From Chryseobacterium sp. G0201 (GTDB lineage Bacteria > Bacteroidota > Bacteroidia > Flavobacteriales > Weeksellaceae), in the NCBI RefSeq assembly GCF_003815655.1, contig NZ_CP033917.1, forward strand, positions 4,650,001 to 4,714,000: a DNA stretch of 64,000 nucleotides, in the 5' to 3' direction. The notes under the pieces are model-generated. The model made no database searches, had not been told where the DNA came from, and saw only the letters and a list, made by a program, of their open reading frames with translations. Each line of letters begins with the position of its first letter. The stretch's first letter is position 1. Both the position numbers and the translations under genes were made by a program. Of this stretch, positions 18,004 through 25,927 are shown one piece after another.

Positions 18004-18045
18004 AATCGTGGATATTTTCAAATATTGATATTGCTGACCACTACC

Positions 18046-18141
18046 CTAGCCCCGATTGAAACGACATCCTTTTTGGTTGCGGGCGGAGCGAAGCGGAGCC
18101 CGTAACCAAAAAGATATAGTGAAAAGCGGGATAAAGCTCCC
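18046..18141. repeat. 97-bp structured repeat, copy A
   Basis: Begins CTAGCCCCGATTGAAACG and ends AAGCGGGATAAAGCTCC. The 15-nt arms 18070-18084 and 18098-18112 pair along their length (with one G-T pair), and the 13-nt loop is GGAGCGAAGCGGA. Copies B, C and D lie at 32980, 37011 and 60386. It ends directly beside the dnaN terminator. Confidence 0.85.
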
Positions 18142-18150
18142 AAAAAAGAA

Positions 18151-18178
18151 AAGAGGTTCTGAAAAATCAAAACCTCTT
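18151..18178 (-). terminator. Terminator after dnaN
   Basis: AAGAGGTT and AACCTCTT form an 8-bp stem with a 12-nt loop; on the minus strand CTTTTCTTTTTTG follows. It is 22 bp beyond the dnaN stop. Confidence 0.8.
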
Positions 18179-18200
18179 TACATATTTTATCTAAATTATA

Positions 18201-19331
18201 TTACAATCCGATTACAGGCATTGATAACATTAAGATATTTTCGTTTTCTTCAAGACCATCCAGAGGTTCAATAATTCCCGGTCTGTTTGGCTGAGACATT
18301 TTCATTGTGATATCGTCTGAACCAAGAATTGTCAACATTTCAGTTAAAAACTTAGAGCTAAACCCGATGTTGATATCTTCTCCGTTATAGTCGCAAGGAA
18401 TCTGCATATCTGCCTTGTTTGCATATTCTGTATCTTCTGCATGAAGGTGAAGAATGTTGGCCGACAATTTAAATCTAACCTGATTGGTTGATTTATTAGA
18501 CATGATAGATGCTCTTTTGATCGCTCCTAATAAAAGGTTTCTATTGATCGTTAATACATTAGGGTTCTCTTTAGGGATTACCGCTGTGTAATTAGGATAC
18601 TTTCCGTCAATCAGTCTACAGATCCAGATATGTTTACCAAAAGTAAACTTAGCCATGTTCTCGTTGAAGTCGATCGTTACATCTTCATTAGAACTTGCAA
18701 GAATATTTTTGAAAATGTTCAAAGGTTTTTTAGGCATAATGAATTCCATTGGCTCGACGTTCATTAAGTCCATTCTTTTGTACACCACCAATCTGTGAGA
18801 ATCTGTAGAAACAAAGTTTGTTTCATTTTCTCCAAACTGGAAAAGAACTCCCGTCATTACAGGACGAAGAGAATCATTACTTGTAGCAAAAAGCGTGTTT
18901 GTAAGAGCTTCAGATAAAACTCCCGCAGACATTGTTACACTCTGAGCCGCATCAAATTCCGGTAATTCCGGGTAATCATCTGCATTGTCTAAAGCTACCG
19001 CGAAATTATCTTTTTCATCTAAAATCTCAAGCTGACTTCCCGTTCCCTCATCATTATCTTTTACAGAAAATGTTAAAGGCTGTTCGCCATAAGTCTTGAT
19101 AAAATCCTGAAAAATTTTAGCAGGAACAGCAAACTTCCCCGAATCATCAGACTTCACTTCCAAAGAAGTTACAAGAGTTGTTTCGCCATCAGATGCTGTA
19201 ATGGTAACATTATTTTCGTTTAACTCAAAAAGATAGTTTTCTAAAATAGGTCTAGATTGAGAGCTTGATATTACGCCACTTACAGTTTGCAAAGCTTTCT
19301 GCAGTTCTCCACTTGAAATAATAAATTTCAT
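18201..19331 (-). CDS. dnaN: DNA polymerase III sliding clamp (beta subunit)
   Basis: Ring-shaped processivity factor of the replicative polymerase. The 376 residues have the three repeated clamp domains; recognisable are MKFIISSGELQKALQTVSGV at the start, the domain-1 segment LENYLFELNENNVTITASDG, the central SNDSLRPVMTGVLFQF and the C-terminal end NENILMLSMPVIGL, the usual M-P-(V/M)-R/I-L-like tail region. No dnaA or recF is adjacent, so the origin region is not in this window. A -7 box lies just upstream (19353-19360). Confidence 0.97.
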   Translation of the reverse strand: MKFIISSGELQKALQTVSGVISSSQSRPILENYLFELNENNVTITASDGETTLVTSLEVKSDDSGKFAVPAKIFQDFIKTYGEQPLTFSVKDNDEGTGSQLEILDEKDNFAVALDNADDYPELPEFDAAQSVTMSAGVLSEALTNTLFATSNDSLRPVMTGVLFQFGENETNFVSTDSHRLVVYKRMDLMNVEPMEFIMPKKPLNIFKNILASSNEDVTIDFNENMAKFTFGKHIWICRLIDGKYPNYTAVIPKENPNVLTINRNLLLGAIKRASIMSNKSTNQVRFKLSANILHLHAEDTEYANKADMQIPCDYNGEDINIGFSSKFLTEMLTILGSDDITMKMSQPNRPGIIEPLDGLEENENILMLSMPVIGL

Positions 19332-19352
19332 AGATTTAAAAATAAATTTTTA

Positions 19353-19360
19353 CAAATATA
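19353..19360 (-). promoter_or_regulatory. Probable -7 element of dnaN
   Basis: On the minus strand TATATTTG, an exact TAnnTTTG match 21 bp before the dnaN ATG. A -33 box at the normal spacing was not seen. Confidence 0.4.
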
Positions 19361-19501
19361 ATAAATAGAAAATAGATTGAAAAATATAATCCTGAGAGTT
19401 ATTAACAACCATCAAAAGATTATTGAGTCTCTACTATTTTAATTTTTTGTGATAAAATATCATAAAGGACTAAAGATAAGCATTTTCTTGAAGCAATTAA
19501 T

Positions 19502-19509
19502 TATATTTG
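19502..19509 (+). promoter_or_regulatory. Possible -7 element of the diacylglycerol kinase gene
   Basis: TATATTTG, an exact TAnnTTTG match, lies 17 bp before the ATG at 19527. This also supports the shorter start, because the longer frame would begin upstream of the promoter. Confidence 0.4.
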
Positions 19510-19526
19510 TGAATAATATTTTCATT

Positions 19527-19880
19527 ATGCGAAAACCACCCGTCCATAAGAGTTTTTTGAATGCTTTTCGAGGTGTTTTTTTAATGCTGAAATCGGAAAG
19601 AAATTTCCAATTGGAAGTTTTGGCTTTCTTTATTAACCTTTTTCTGATCTTTTATTTACATCTTTCCTGCTTTGATGCTATTTTAATTCTAATTGTTTCT
19701 TTGGGAGTTTTAAGTGCTGAAATTTTTAATACAGCGATTGAGAAAATCTGCGATTTTATTCAACCCGAATACGATAAAAGAATCGGTTTTATTAAGGACG
19801 TTTCTGCTGGAGCGGTTATCTTGATGGCAATTCTATCGGTTGTTGTTGGAGTTTTGGTATATTGGAAGTATATCTTTTAA
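19527..19880 (+). CDS. dgkA: Diacylglycerol kinase (DgkA family)
   Basis: A small integral membrane kinase that phosphorylates diacylglycerol (or undecaprenol in some bacteria) on the cytoplasmic face. The 117 residues carry three hydrophobic helices, the motif NAFRGVFLMLKSERNFQLE in front of the first and the signature AEIFNTAIEKICD with the conserved Glu-Asn-x-x-Ile-Glu, before the last helix. Length is that of the family. The start at 19527 (MRKPPVHKS) was chosen over 19449, whose 26 extra residues are unlike the family and overlap the promoter box. Confidence 0.9.
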   Translation: MRKPPVHKSFLNAFRGVFLMLKSERNFQLEVLAFFINLFLIFYLHLSCFDAILILIVSLGVLSAEIFNTAIEKICDFIQPEYDKRIGFIKDVSAGAVILMAILSVVVGVLVYWKYIF

Positions 19881-19887
19881 ATGATTT

Positions 19888-19914
19888 TGTCATTGCGAGG
19901 AACGAATCAATCTC
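19888..19914 (+). repeat. TGTCATTGCGAGG repeat remnant
   Basis: TGTCATTGCGAGGAACGAAT followed by CAATCTC is one half of a repeat known from many bacterial genomes; no full inverted partner is seen. A second half-copy lies at 60346-60364. It starts 8 bp after the diacylglycerol kinase stop. Confidence 0.6.
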
Positions 19915-20038
19915 AACAAATAATTTCCCACAGATTCCACTGATTTACATTATTCAAAAATTCATCAATAATTATGTTATTAGTTTGAAATTATTTTCAC
20001 TAAATATTATTTATCACCAAATGATGATATAAATTTAA

Positions 20039-20046
20039 TATATTTG
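20039..20046 (+). promoter_or_regulatory. Probable -7 element of the exported two-gene unit
   Basis: TATATTTG matches the consensus and lies 27 bp before the lipoprotein start. The -33 region is not conserved at the right distance. Confidence 0.4.
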
Positions 20047-20072
20047 CTCAAAGCTAATTACAATATATTACT

Positions 20073-20447
20073 ATGAAAAACAAACTTATCTATGCTGTCA
20101 TCATAGCAGCATTTGTTTCTTGTACTACAGAAACTTCCATAGCAAATCCGATAGAGATTACGAAAAATGAAGAAGTTTTAAACTTTGAAAAATCCATTAA
20201 AAGCCTTTCAAAACCTGAAAACCGAGCAACTCCTGAAGAGATCAGAAATCAAAAAAGCCTTGAACTTAGCGACAGACGTAAGGATATTCTGATTCCGTCA
20301 GCTATAGAATTAATAAAATCTACAGGTGTGAGCGAAAAAGAACTTACTGAAAATACGCAACATGACAGGGACAAGATTTTAAATTGGGCCGTAAAAATTT
20401 ACAATGAAAAACTAAAAAAAATTAACCAAAAAACTCTAAACGATTAA
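20073..20447 (+). CDS. Lipoprotein of unknown function
   Basis: A 124-residue lipoprotein: signal MKNKLIYAVIIAAFVSC with lipobox FVSC. The mature part is hydrophilic and largely helical, with many Lys/Glu residues (NQKSLELSDRRKDILIPSAI). Its stop codon is 2 bp before the next start, so it is co-translated with the 183-residue exported protein. I know no family for it. The -7 box at 20039 and terminator at 21048 mark the pair as a closed unit. Confidence 0.72.
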   Translation: MKNKLIYAVIIAAFVSCTTETSIANPIEITKNEEVLNFEKSIKSLSKPENRATPEEIRNQKSLELSDRRKDILIPSAIELIKSTGVSEKELTENTQHDRDKILNWAVKIYNEKLKKINQKTLND

Positions 20448-20449
20448 TT

Positions 20450-21001
20450 ATGAAAAAAATACTCACTCTTATTCTCGGTTTAAGTATCGGATCATCTTTT
20501 TTTGCTCAAAATGGCGATGGTAACTTACATGTATTTAATGATAATACCTATCACCAAATGGATTTATATTATACCGTTTTTACCATTATTCCTACTACAT
20601 GCAGTGGCGGATTGCAGAGTGTAGGCCCCAGTGTTCTTCTGCCTACAGGAACACTTGCAAGTTATGCAACATTTAAGGAATCGACTTCCAATCCTCCGGC
20701 TCCCTACACACCGCATCCCTATCCTCTTGACAACTGGTCTGGTGCAGGAGCTCTTCTTAATGGTAACACAATTTCCACAATAATGGCCACCGCGCAAAAA
20801 TGGTCATACATCAAATTTCAACTGAGAGATCCTAACAATCCGGGCAATATTCCTCTTATGAGCGGATCTGTCGGCTTTTATCAAAATTGTACGGGAACAC
20901 CTTCCAACATGAGTGATTCTGGTACATTAAATGGAATTAATTATTCATTTACTGCTGAAGCTTTTATGTTGGCAGGAGATAAATGGATCAATATTTACTA
21001 G
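20450..21001 (+). CDS. Secreted hypothetical protein
   Basis: A 183-residue exported protein with signal peptide MKKILTLILGLSIGSSFFA and Gln as first mature residue. The mature chain is beta-rich, with many Ser, Thr, Asn, Pro and Tyr (CSGGLQSVGPSVLLPTGTLA, NPPAPYTPHPYPLDNWSGAG) and two Cys that could form a disulfide. No charged active-site pattern or known domain is visible. Its composition suggests an extracellular or surface protein. Second gene of a two-gene unit with the 20073 lipoprotein. Confidence 0.72.
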   Translation: MKKILTLILGLSIGSSFFAQNGDGNLHVFNDNTYHQMDLYYTVFTIIPTTCSGGLQSVGPSVLLPTGTLASYATFKESTSNPPAPYTPHPYPLDNWSGAGALLNGNTISTIMATAQKWSYIKFQLRDPNNPGNIPLMSGSVGFYQNCTGTPSNMSDSGTLNGINYSFTAEAFMLAGDKWINIY

Positions 21002-21047
21002 TCATTAAAGCTTAATTTTAAATTGAGATTGCATATTAATAAAGAAA

Positions 21048-21063
21048 ACGGGTAAAAGCCCGT
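21048..21063 (+). terminator. Terminator after the exported two-gene unit
   Basis: ACGGGT-AAAA-GCCCGT forms a 6-bp stem (one T-G pair) followed by TTTTCTTTTTC. Confidence 0.8.
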
Positions 21064-21142
21064 TTTTCTTTTTCGTAAAACCATTTAAAAGAGGTTTTAA
21101 CTTACTCATTTCTAAAATGTTTCGTAGAAAGTAAATTTTGAA

Positions 21143-21772
21143 TTATAAATATTTTTCAATAACCGGAATAGCAATTTCAGCCATCATTCCATACCCTTTT
21201 TCATTAGGATGAACGCCGTCTGCAGAAAGTAAAAATTCTTTATCTTCTAAAAAAGCAGAGTAAAAATCAATATAAATTAATGAATTTTCAGTTGCAATAT
21301 CTTTAAGAATCTGATTGTAAATAATAACTTCCTCATTCGTTCTCAACTTTCCGGAAGCAACCACTACTCCATCCACTTTTTTAGAAAACGGAAGAATACT
21401 TACCAAATAAATATCTTCCGAATACTGCTTGGCGTGTTGAATTGCTGTTAAAATATTCCTTTTGAAGTCTTCAGGATCTACCATCTGAATTCCATTTTTT
21501 ATAGCTAAATCATTTGCTCCATAACCTATGAAAATAATATTTCCTTCGGCAGAATTTCTCGCTGCCATTTCGTATGGAATTCTTTTGATAAGACCTTCTG
21601 TGGTTTCGCCACCAATTCCGAGATTGAAAAGAATCAGTTCGTTGGTTTCTCCTTCATTGTACTTTTGTAAAGCATATCTTTTCAGAATATCAACCCAGCC
21701 TCCAAAAACACCGTCATATTCTCCGTAAGTAATGCTGTCACCAAAGAACAATCCATATATCATTTTCTTCAT
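21143..21772 (-). CDS. SGNH/GDSL hydrolase
   Basis: A serine esterase or lipase of the SGNH superfamily, 209 residues without signal peptide, so probably cytoplasmic. All four blocks can be seen: block I GLFFGDSITYGE with the nucleophile Ser, block II Gly in LGIGGETTEG, block III Asn in GYGANDLAI, and block V Asp/His in SADGVHPNEKG. It resembles thioesterase/lysophospholipase-like (TesA-type) members. Substrate unknown. It lies 51 bp behind the barstar-like gene, possibly at the end of the purL transcript. Confidence 0.88.
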   Translation of the reverse strand: MKKMIYGLFFGDSITYGEYDGVFGGWVDILKRYALQKYNEGETNELILFNLGIGGETTEGLIKRIPYEMAARNSAEGNIIFIGYGANDLAIKNGIQMVDPEDFKRNILTAIQHAKQYSEDIYLVSILPFSKKVDGVVVASGKLRTNEEVIIYNQILKDIATENSLIYIDFYSAFLEDKEFLLSADGVHPNEKGYGMMAEIAIPVIEKYL

Positions 21773-21823
21773 CTTACTTTTAGTATCATTTATAATTTAT
21801 CGCTGATCATTTATAACTAATCA

Positions 21824-22204
21824 TCAATTCAAAATTAACGTAATATTTTTATGCTCTTCTATAATTTCAATTAAAATATCGAATAAAGTTTGGCCTTTTC
21901 CATCAATTAATTCATTTAATTTATCTTGGATTAATCCTACATTAAAAGGTTTTCCCTGCTTGATTTTATTCTCGTAAAATTCTTTGGTTGTTTTAAATCC
22001 TAAATCTTCTTTAGATTTCTGAGAGTCTTTCCAAATGATTTCAACTTCATCATAATTTTCAAAAATTCCAAATCCACCGTACAAAATATCATTGAAACCA
22101 TCCAATGTTCCTACTTTCCAATTGGTATCTTTCGTCAAAACCTTAGAAACCTCTTCGTAGAAACCTTCCAGATTCGAAAAATGACTGCCATTAATGACAG
22201 TCAT
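21824..22204 (-). CDS. Barstar-like ribonuclease inhibitor family protein
   Basis: Barstar binds and blocks barnase-type ribonucleases. This 126-residue protein has the family outline: MTVINGSHFSNLEGFYEEV (beta-alpha), WKVGTLDGFNDILYGGFG (the enzyme-binding helix region, resembling the Tyr-Gly-x-Asn-x-D-x-Leu block), and the last strand HKNITLILN. It is longer than B. amyloliquefaciens barstar (about 90 residues) through an insertion near residues 55-95. The start at 22204 leaves a 13-bp gap to the purL stop; an in-frame ATG at 22240 would overlap purL. No ribonuclease gene is nearby. Confidence 0.75.
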   Translation of the reverse strand: MTVINGSHFSNLEGFYEEVSKVLTKDTNWKVGTLDGFNDILYGGFGIFENYDEVEIIWKDSQKSKEDLGFKTTKEFYENKIKQGKPFNVGLIQDKLNELIDGKGQTLFDILIEIIEEHKNITLILN

Positions 22205-22217
22205 TTTCTTTTTATTT

Positions 22218-25200
22218 TTATTTGAAGTATTCAACTCCATTTTTGAATATGTTATGATAATTTGCGGTTGGAATGTTTTTCATCAACCCTTCTGCAAAAC
22301 GTTCCGGGTGTCCCATTCTACCATAAATCTTACCGCATGGACTAGTAATTCCTTCAATTCCGAACAATGAATTATTTGGATTGAATGGCATTCCATGAGC
22401 GATGTTTCCATCTAAATCTAAGTATTGCGTTGCGATTTGTCCATTTTCGTATAGCTTCTGAATTTCCTCTTCCGAAGCCATGAAACGACCTTCACCATGA
22501 GAAATTGGAATCGTGAACACTTGTCCTTTCATCCCTTTTAACCAAGGCGATTCGTCATTCAATACTTTCACATTGACCATCTGAGAAATATGTCTTCTGA
22601 TTGCATTGTGAGCCAACGTTGGAGAATTTTCATCCAAATCTTTGATTCTTCCGTAAGGCAACAATCCAGATTTAACTAATGCTTGGAAACCGTTACAAAT
22701 ACCGATGATCATTCCGTCTCTGTCTAACAACTCGTGAACTGCATTTTTCATCTTCTCGTTTTTCAACACATTAACGATGAATTTTGCAGAACCATCCGGC
22801 TCGTCACCCGCAGAAAAACCTCCTGAGAACGCTAGAATCTGAGAAGTTTTGATTTCTTCTACCCATGCATCAATACTTTCATCCAATAATTGGTGATTGA
22901 TATTGATTAAAGGTAAACTTTTGACAACCGCACCTTCTTTTGCAAAAGCGTTCAACGTATCATACTCACAATTGGTTCCCGGGAAAACCGGTGCGAATAC
23001 TTTTGGCTGAGCGATTCCGTGTTTTTTAATGATAATATTTCTTGGGTTGATTGAGTTTAATTTCTCATCAATTTCAACCGTTATTTTTTCTTTTTCAACT
23101 GTCGGGAAAAGATTTTCAAATGTGTTTGTATTTGCAGCTAAAAGTTTGTTGATCGCGATCGGTTGATTGTTGATTGTTAAAACTTCATCCGCAACAACTT
23201 GACCAATCAATTGAAGATTTGTAGCACTTAATTCTTCTTTAGATTCGATAATTAAGCTACCGATATTTTTAGTCAATAAGATATCTTCATCAACTGTAAT
23301 TTCAGCACCTAATCTGTTTCCAAAGCTCATTTTCGCTAAAGCCACTGCAACTCCCCCTTCTTTCACTGTTTTCACAGAAACGATTTTTCCAGCTTTGATG
23401 TTTTCGAAAATAAATTCAAAAACAGCTTTTAAAGCATCATAATTTGGGAGTCCGTTTTCCTGAGCGATGTGATTGAAGAAATATACTTTATTTCCTTCAC
23501 CTTTAAATTCAGGAGAGATAATATTTTTCTTTTCTCCGTTCGCACAAGCGAAAGAAATCAACGTTGGCGGAACATTCAGATCCTGATACGTTCCACTCAT
23601 TGAATCTTTACCTCCGATTGCAGCCAAACCAAAATTAATTTGTGCATCATAAGCTCCCAACAAAGAAGCTAAAGGTTTGCCCCATTTTTCAGGATTCTGA
23701 CCTAATTTCTCGAAATATTCTTGGAAACTAAATCTGATATTTTTATAATCGCCACCCATCGCGACGATTTTTGCAACACTTTCTACAACAGCGTAAGAAG
23801 CTCCCAACAAAGAATTCTGTTTAGAAATCTCCGCATCAAATCCCCAACTTGCCAAAGAAACAGTTTCAATATTTTTTGCTCCGATAATCGGCAATGTCTG
23901 AACGCTTCCTTCCATCAACGTCTGCTGATATTTACCACCTAAAGGCATCGCAACCGTAGTCGCACCAATAGAAGAATCGAACATCTCTAACAAACCTTTT
24001 TGAGAAGCTACATTTTTATCACCTAAAATTTTCAAGAAATTCTCTTCATTAAATGATTGAGCTTCTTCTTTTACTTCATTAAGGTGAGTAATTTTAACTT
24101 CCTGACTTTTAGAACAACCGTTCGTATCTAAAAATTCTCTTGAAAGGTCAACAATTTTATCACCTTTCCAGAACATCTGCATTCTTCCTGAATCTGTCAC
24201 TTTTGCAACCTCAACGGCAACAATATTTTCAGCTTCACAGAATTTGATGAACTGTTCTTTATCTTTTGGTTCAACCACAACCGCCATTCTTTCCTGAGAT
24301 TCAGAAATAGCAAGCTCGGTTCCATTCAAACCTTCATATTTTAAAGGTAAAACATCCAAATTAACCTCCAAAGAATCAGCAATTTCACCGATTGCTACAG
24401 AAACACCTCCAGCTCCGAAATCATTAGATTTTTTAATTAATCTCGTTACTTCAGGATTTCTGAATAATCTCTGGATTTTACGCTCTTCAACCGCATTTCC
24501 TTTCTGAACTTCTGAACTCATTGTGTGGATCGAAGTTTCGTCCTGTTCTTTTGAACTTCCGCTTGCTCCACCAACACCGTCACGACCAGTTGCGCCCCCT
24601 AAAATGATGATAGAATCACCAGCTTCAGGCTTTTCACGTCTTACCCAATCCACAGGAACTGCGCCGGTTACGAAACCAACTTCCATTCTTTTTGCTTTGT
24701 AGCCTTCATCGTAGATTTCGGAAACCATTGTAGTCGCCAAACCGATTTGGTTACCGTAAGAAGAATATCCGTTTGCCGCCTGTTTTGTGATTGTTTTTTG
24801 AGGTAATTTACCCGGTAAAGTTTTATCAACCGATTCCAAAACATCAGCAGCACCCGTCAATCTCATCGCCTGGAAAACGTAAGAACGTCCGGACAAAGGA
24901 TCTCTGATCGCACCACCTAAACACGTTGAAGCACCACCAAAAGGTTCAATTTCCGTCGGGTGATTGTGTGTTTCGTTTTTGAATAATAAATACCAAGGTT
25001 CTTTCTTACCATCGTATTCAGCTTCGATTTGGATGGTACAAGCATTGATTTCGTCAGAAACCACCAAGTTCTCCAAATCACCTGTTTTATGGAAATATCT
25101 TCCGCAAACGGTCGCCAGATCCATTAAGGAAATTGGTTTTAATTCGCGTCCTAAGAATTTTCTTTTCTCGATATAATCATTGAAAATTGTTTCCAATGTG

Positions 25201-25913
25201 TGTTTAAATTGTCCGTCAAATTCAATATTTGACAATTCTGTTTCAAATGTTGTGTGACGACAGTGGTCACTCCAATACGTGTCTAAAACTTTTAATTCTG
25301 TTTCCGTAGGATTTCTTTCTTCAGTTTTAAAATAATCCTGAATGAATTTTAAATCATCTAATCCTAACGCAAAACCATGATTATTATAAAAATTATCAAG
25401 TTCAGCAGCATCAAAATTGATGAAATTTTCGTGAATTAAAACCTTTGACGGAATTTCATCCGCAGGAAAATCAAAAACTGATAAATCTTTTTGCTGAGAT
25501 TCTACTTTATTGATCAAAAGATCTTTGATTTTGGTTAAATCAGCTTCAGAAGCACCTTCAAATTCGATCAATTTTCCGCTTCTCACTTTAGACTTCTCAT
25601 TTTCAGTCAATAAAGCGATACACTGTTGAGCAGAATCCGCACGCTGATCGTACTGTCCCGGCAAAAATTCCATCGCAAAATGGATTCCTTCTGCAGGATT
25701 TTCTTCATGCAAAATATCAGTAACAGGGTCTACGAAAGTGCTGTTGACAACCTTTTCGAATTCACCATCGTTTAAATTGAAAATATCGTACACATTGTAC
25801 ACTTTCACATTTTTGATCGACGGAACAACCGCTTTTACTTCATCAAAAATTTTTGGACTTTCTACATCGAAAATTCCTCTTTTTTCTACGAAAATTCTTT
25901 TGTTATTAGACAT
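22218..25913 (-). CDS. purL: Phosphoribosylformylglycinamidine synthase, single-chain
   Basis: Fourth step of purine synthesis: FGAR, ATP and glutamine give FGAM. At 1231 residues it is the large fused form. Order: N-terminal PurS-like domain (1-150), linker, two AIRS-like halves with ATP sites (LDTYWSDHCRHTTFETEL; FKNETHNHPTEIEPFGGAST; IIILGGATGRDGVGGASGSS), and a C-terminal class I glutamine amidotransferase (about 965-1231) with Cys1073 in GICNGFQALV and His1139/Glu1141 in SHGEGRF. The gene sits between a DUF1016 nuclease gene (14 bp) and the barstar-like gene (13 bp). Confidence 0.97.
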   Translation of the reverse strand: MSNNKRIFVEKRGIFDVESPKIFDEVKAVVPSIKNVKVYNVYDIFNLNDGEFEKVVNSTFVDPVTDILHEENPAEGIHFAMEFLPGQYDQRADSAQQCIALLTENEKSKVRSGKLIEFEGASEADLTKIKDLLINKVESQQKDLSVFDFPADEIPSKVLIHENFINFDAAELDNFYNNHGFALGLDDLKFIQDYFKTEERNPTETELKVLDTYWSDHCRHTTFETELSNIEFDGQFKHTLETIFNDYIEKRKFLGRELKPISLMDLATVCGRYFHKTGDLENLVVSDEINACTIQIEAEYDGKKEPWYLLFKNETHNHPTEIEPFGGASTCLGGAIRDPLSGRSYVFQAMRLTGAADVLESVDKTLPGKLPQKTITKQAANGYSSYGNQIGLATTMVSEIYDEGYKAKRMEVGFVTGAVPVDWVRREKPEAGDSIIILGGATGRDGVGGASGSSKEQDETSIHTMSSEVQKGNAVEERKIQRLFRNPEVTRLIKKSNDFGAGGVSVAIGEIADSLEVNLDVLPLKYEGLNGTELAISESQERMAVVVEPKDKEQFIKFCEAENIVAVEVAKVTDSGRMQMFWKGDKIVDLSREFLDTNGCSKSQEVKITHLNEVKEEAQSFNEENFLKILGDKNVASQKGLLEMFDSSIGATTVAMPLGGKYQQTLMEGSVQTLPIIGAKNIETVSLASWGFDAEISKQNSLLGASYAVVESVAKIVAMGGDYKNIRFSFQEYFEKLGQNPEKWGKPLASLLGAYDAQINFGLAAIGGKDSMSGTYQDLNVPPTLISFACANGEKKNIISPEFKGEGNKVYFFNHIAQENGLPNYDALKAVFEFIFENIKAGKIVSVKTVKEGGVAVALAKMSFGNRLGAEITVDEDILLTKNIGSLIIESKEELSATNLQLIGQVVADEVLTINNQPIAINKLLAANTNTFENLFPTVEKEKITVEIDEKLNSINPRNIIIKKHGIAQPKVFAPVFPGTNCEYDTLNAFAKEGAVVKSLPLININHQLLDESIDAWVEEIKTSQILAFSGGFSAGDEPDGSAKFIVNVLKNEKMKNAVHELLDRDGMIIGICNGFQALVKSGLLPYGRIKDLDENSPTLAHNAIRRHISQMVNVKVLNDESPWLKGMKGQVFTIPISHGEGRFMASEEEIQKLYENGQIATQYLDLDGNIAHGMPFNPNNSLFGIEGITSPCGKIYGRMGHPERFAEGLMKNIPTANYHNIFKNGVEYFK

Positions 25914-25927
25914 TAGATGTCAGATAT

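Larger units (their letters stand above)
17676..18200. other. 525-bp spacer filled with repeats
   Basis: Between pheT and dnaN (both leftward) no gene is convincing. From left to right it holds a CACAGAT/CACAAAT-type tract (about 17858-17885), a TGTCATGCTG inverted repeat (17922-18003), copy A of the 97-bp structured repeat (18046-18141) and the dnaN terminator. The pheT promoter must lie in its left part. Confidence 0.6.

Noticed and set aside
18056..18274. 72-codon frame reading through structured repeat copy A
   Set aside because: It is formed by the repeat itself and runs into dnaN antisense; the repeat is better explained as structured non-coding DNA.
22205..22240. Longer start for the barstar-like protein overlapping purL
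   Set aside because: The extra residues (MELNTSNKNKKK) are unlike the family, whose members begin at the equivalent of MTVINGSHF; the start at 22204 fits better, though overlap cannot be excluded.
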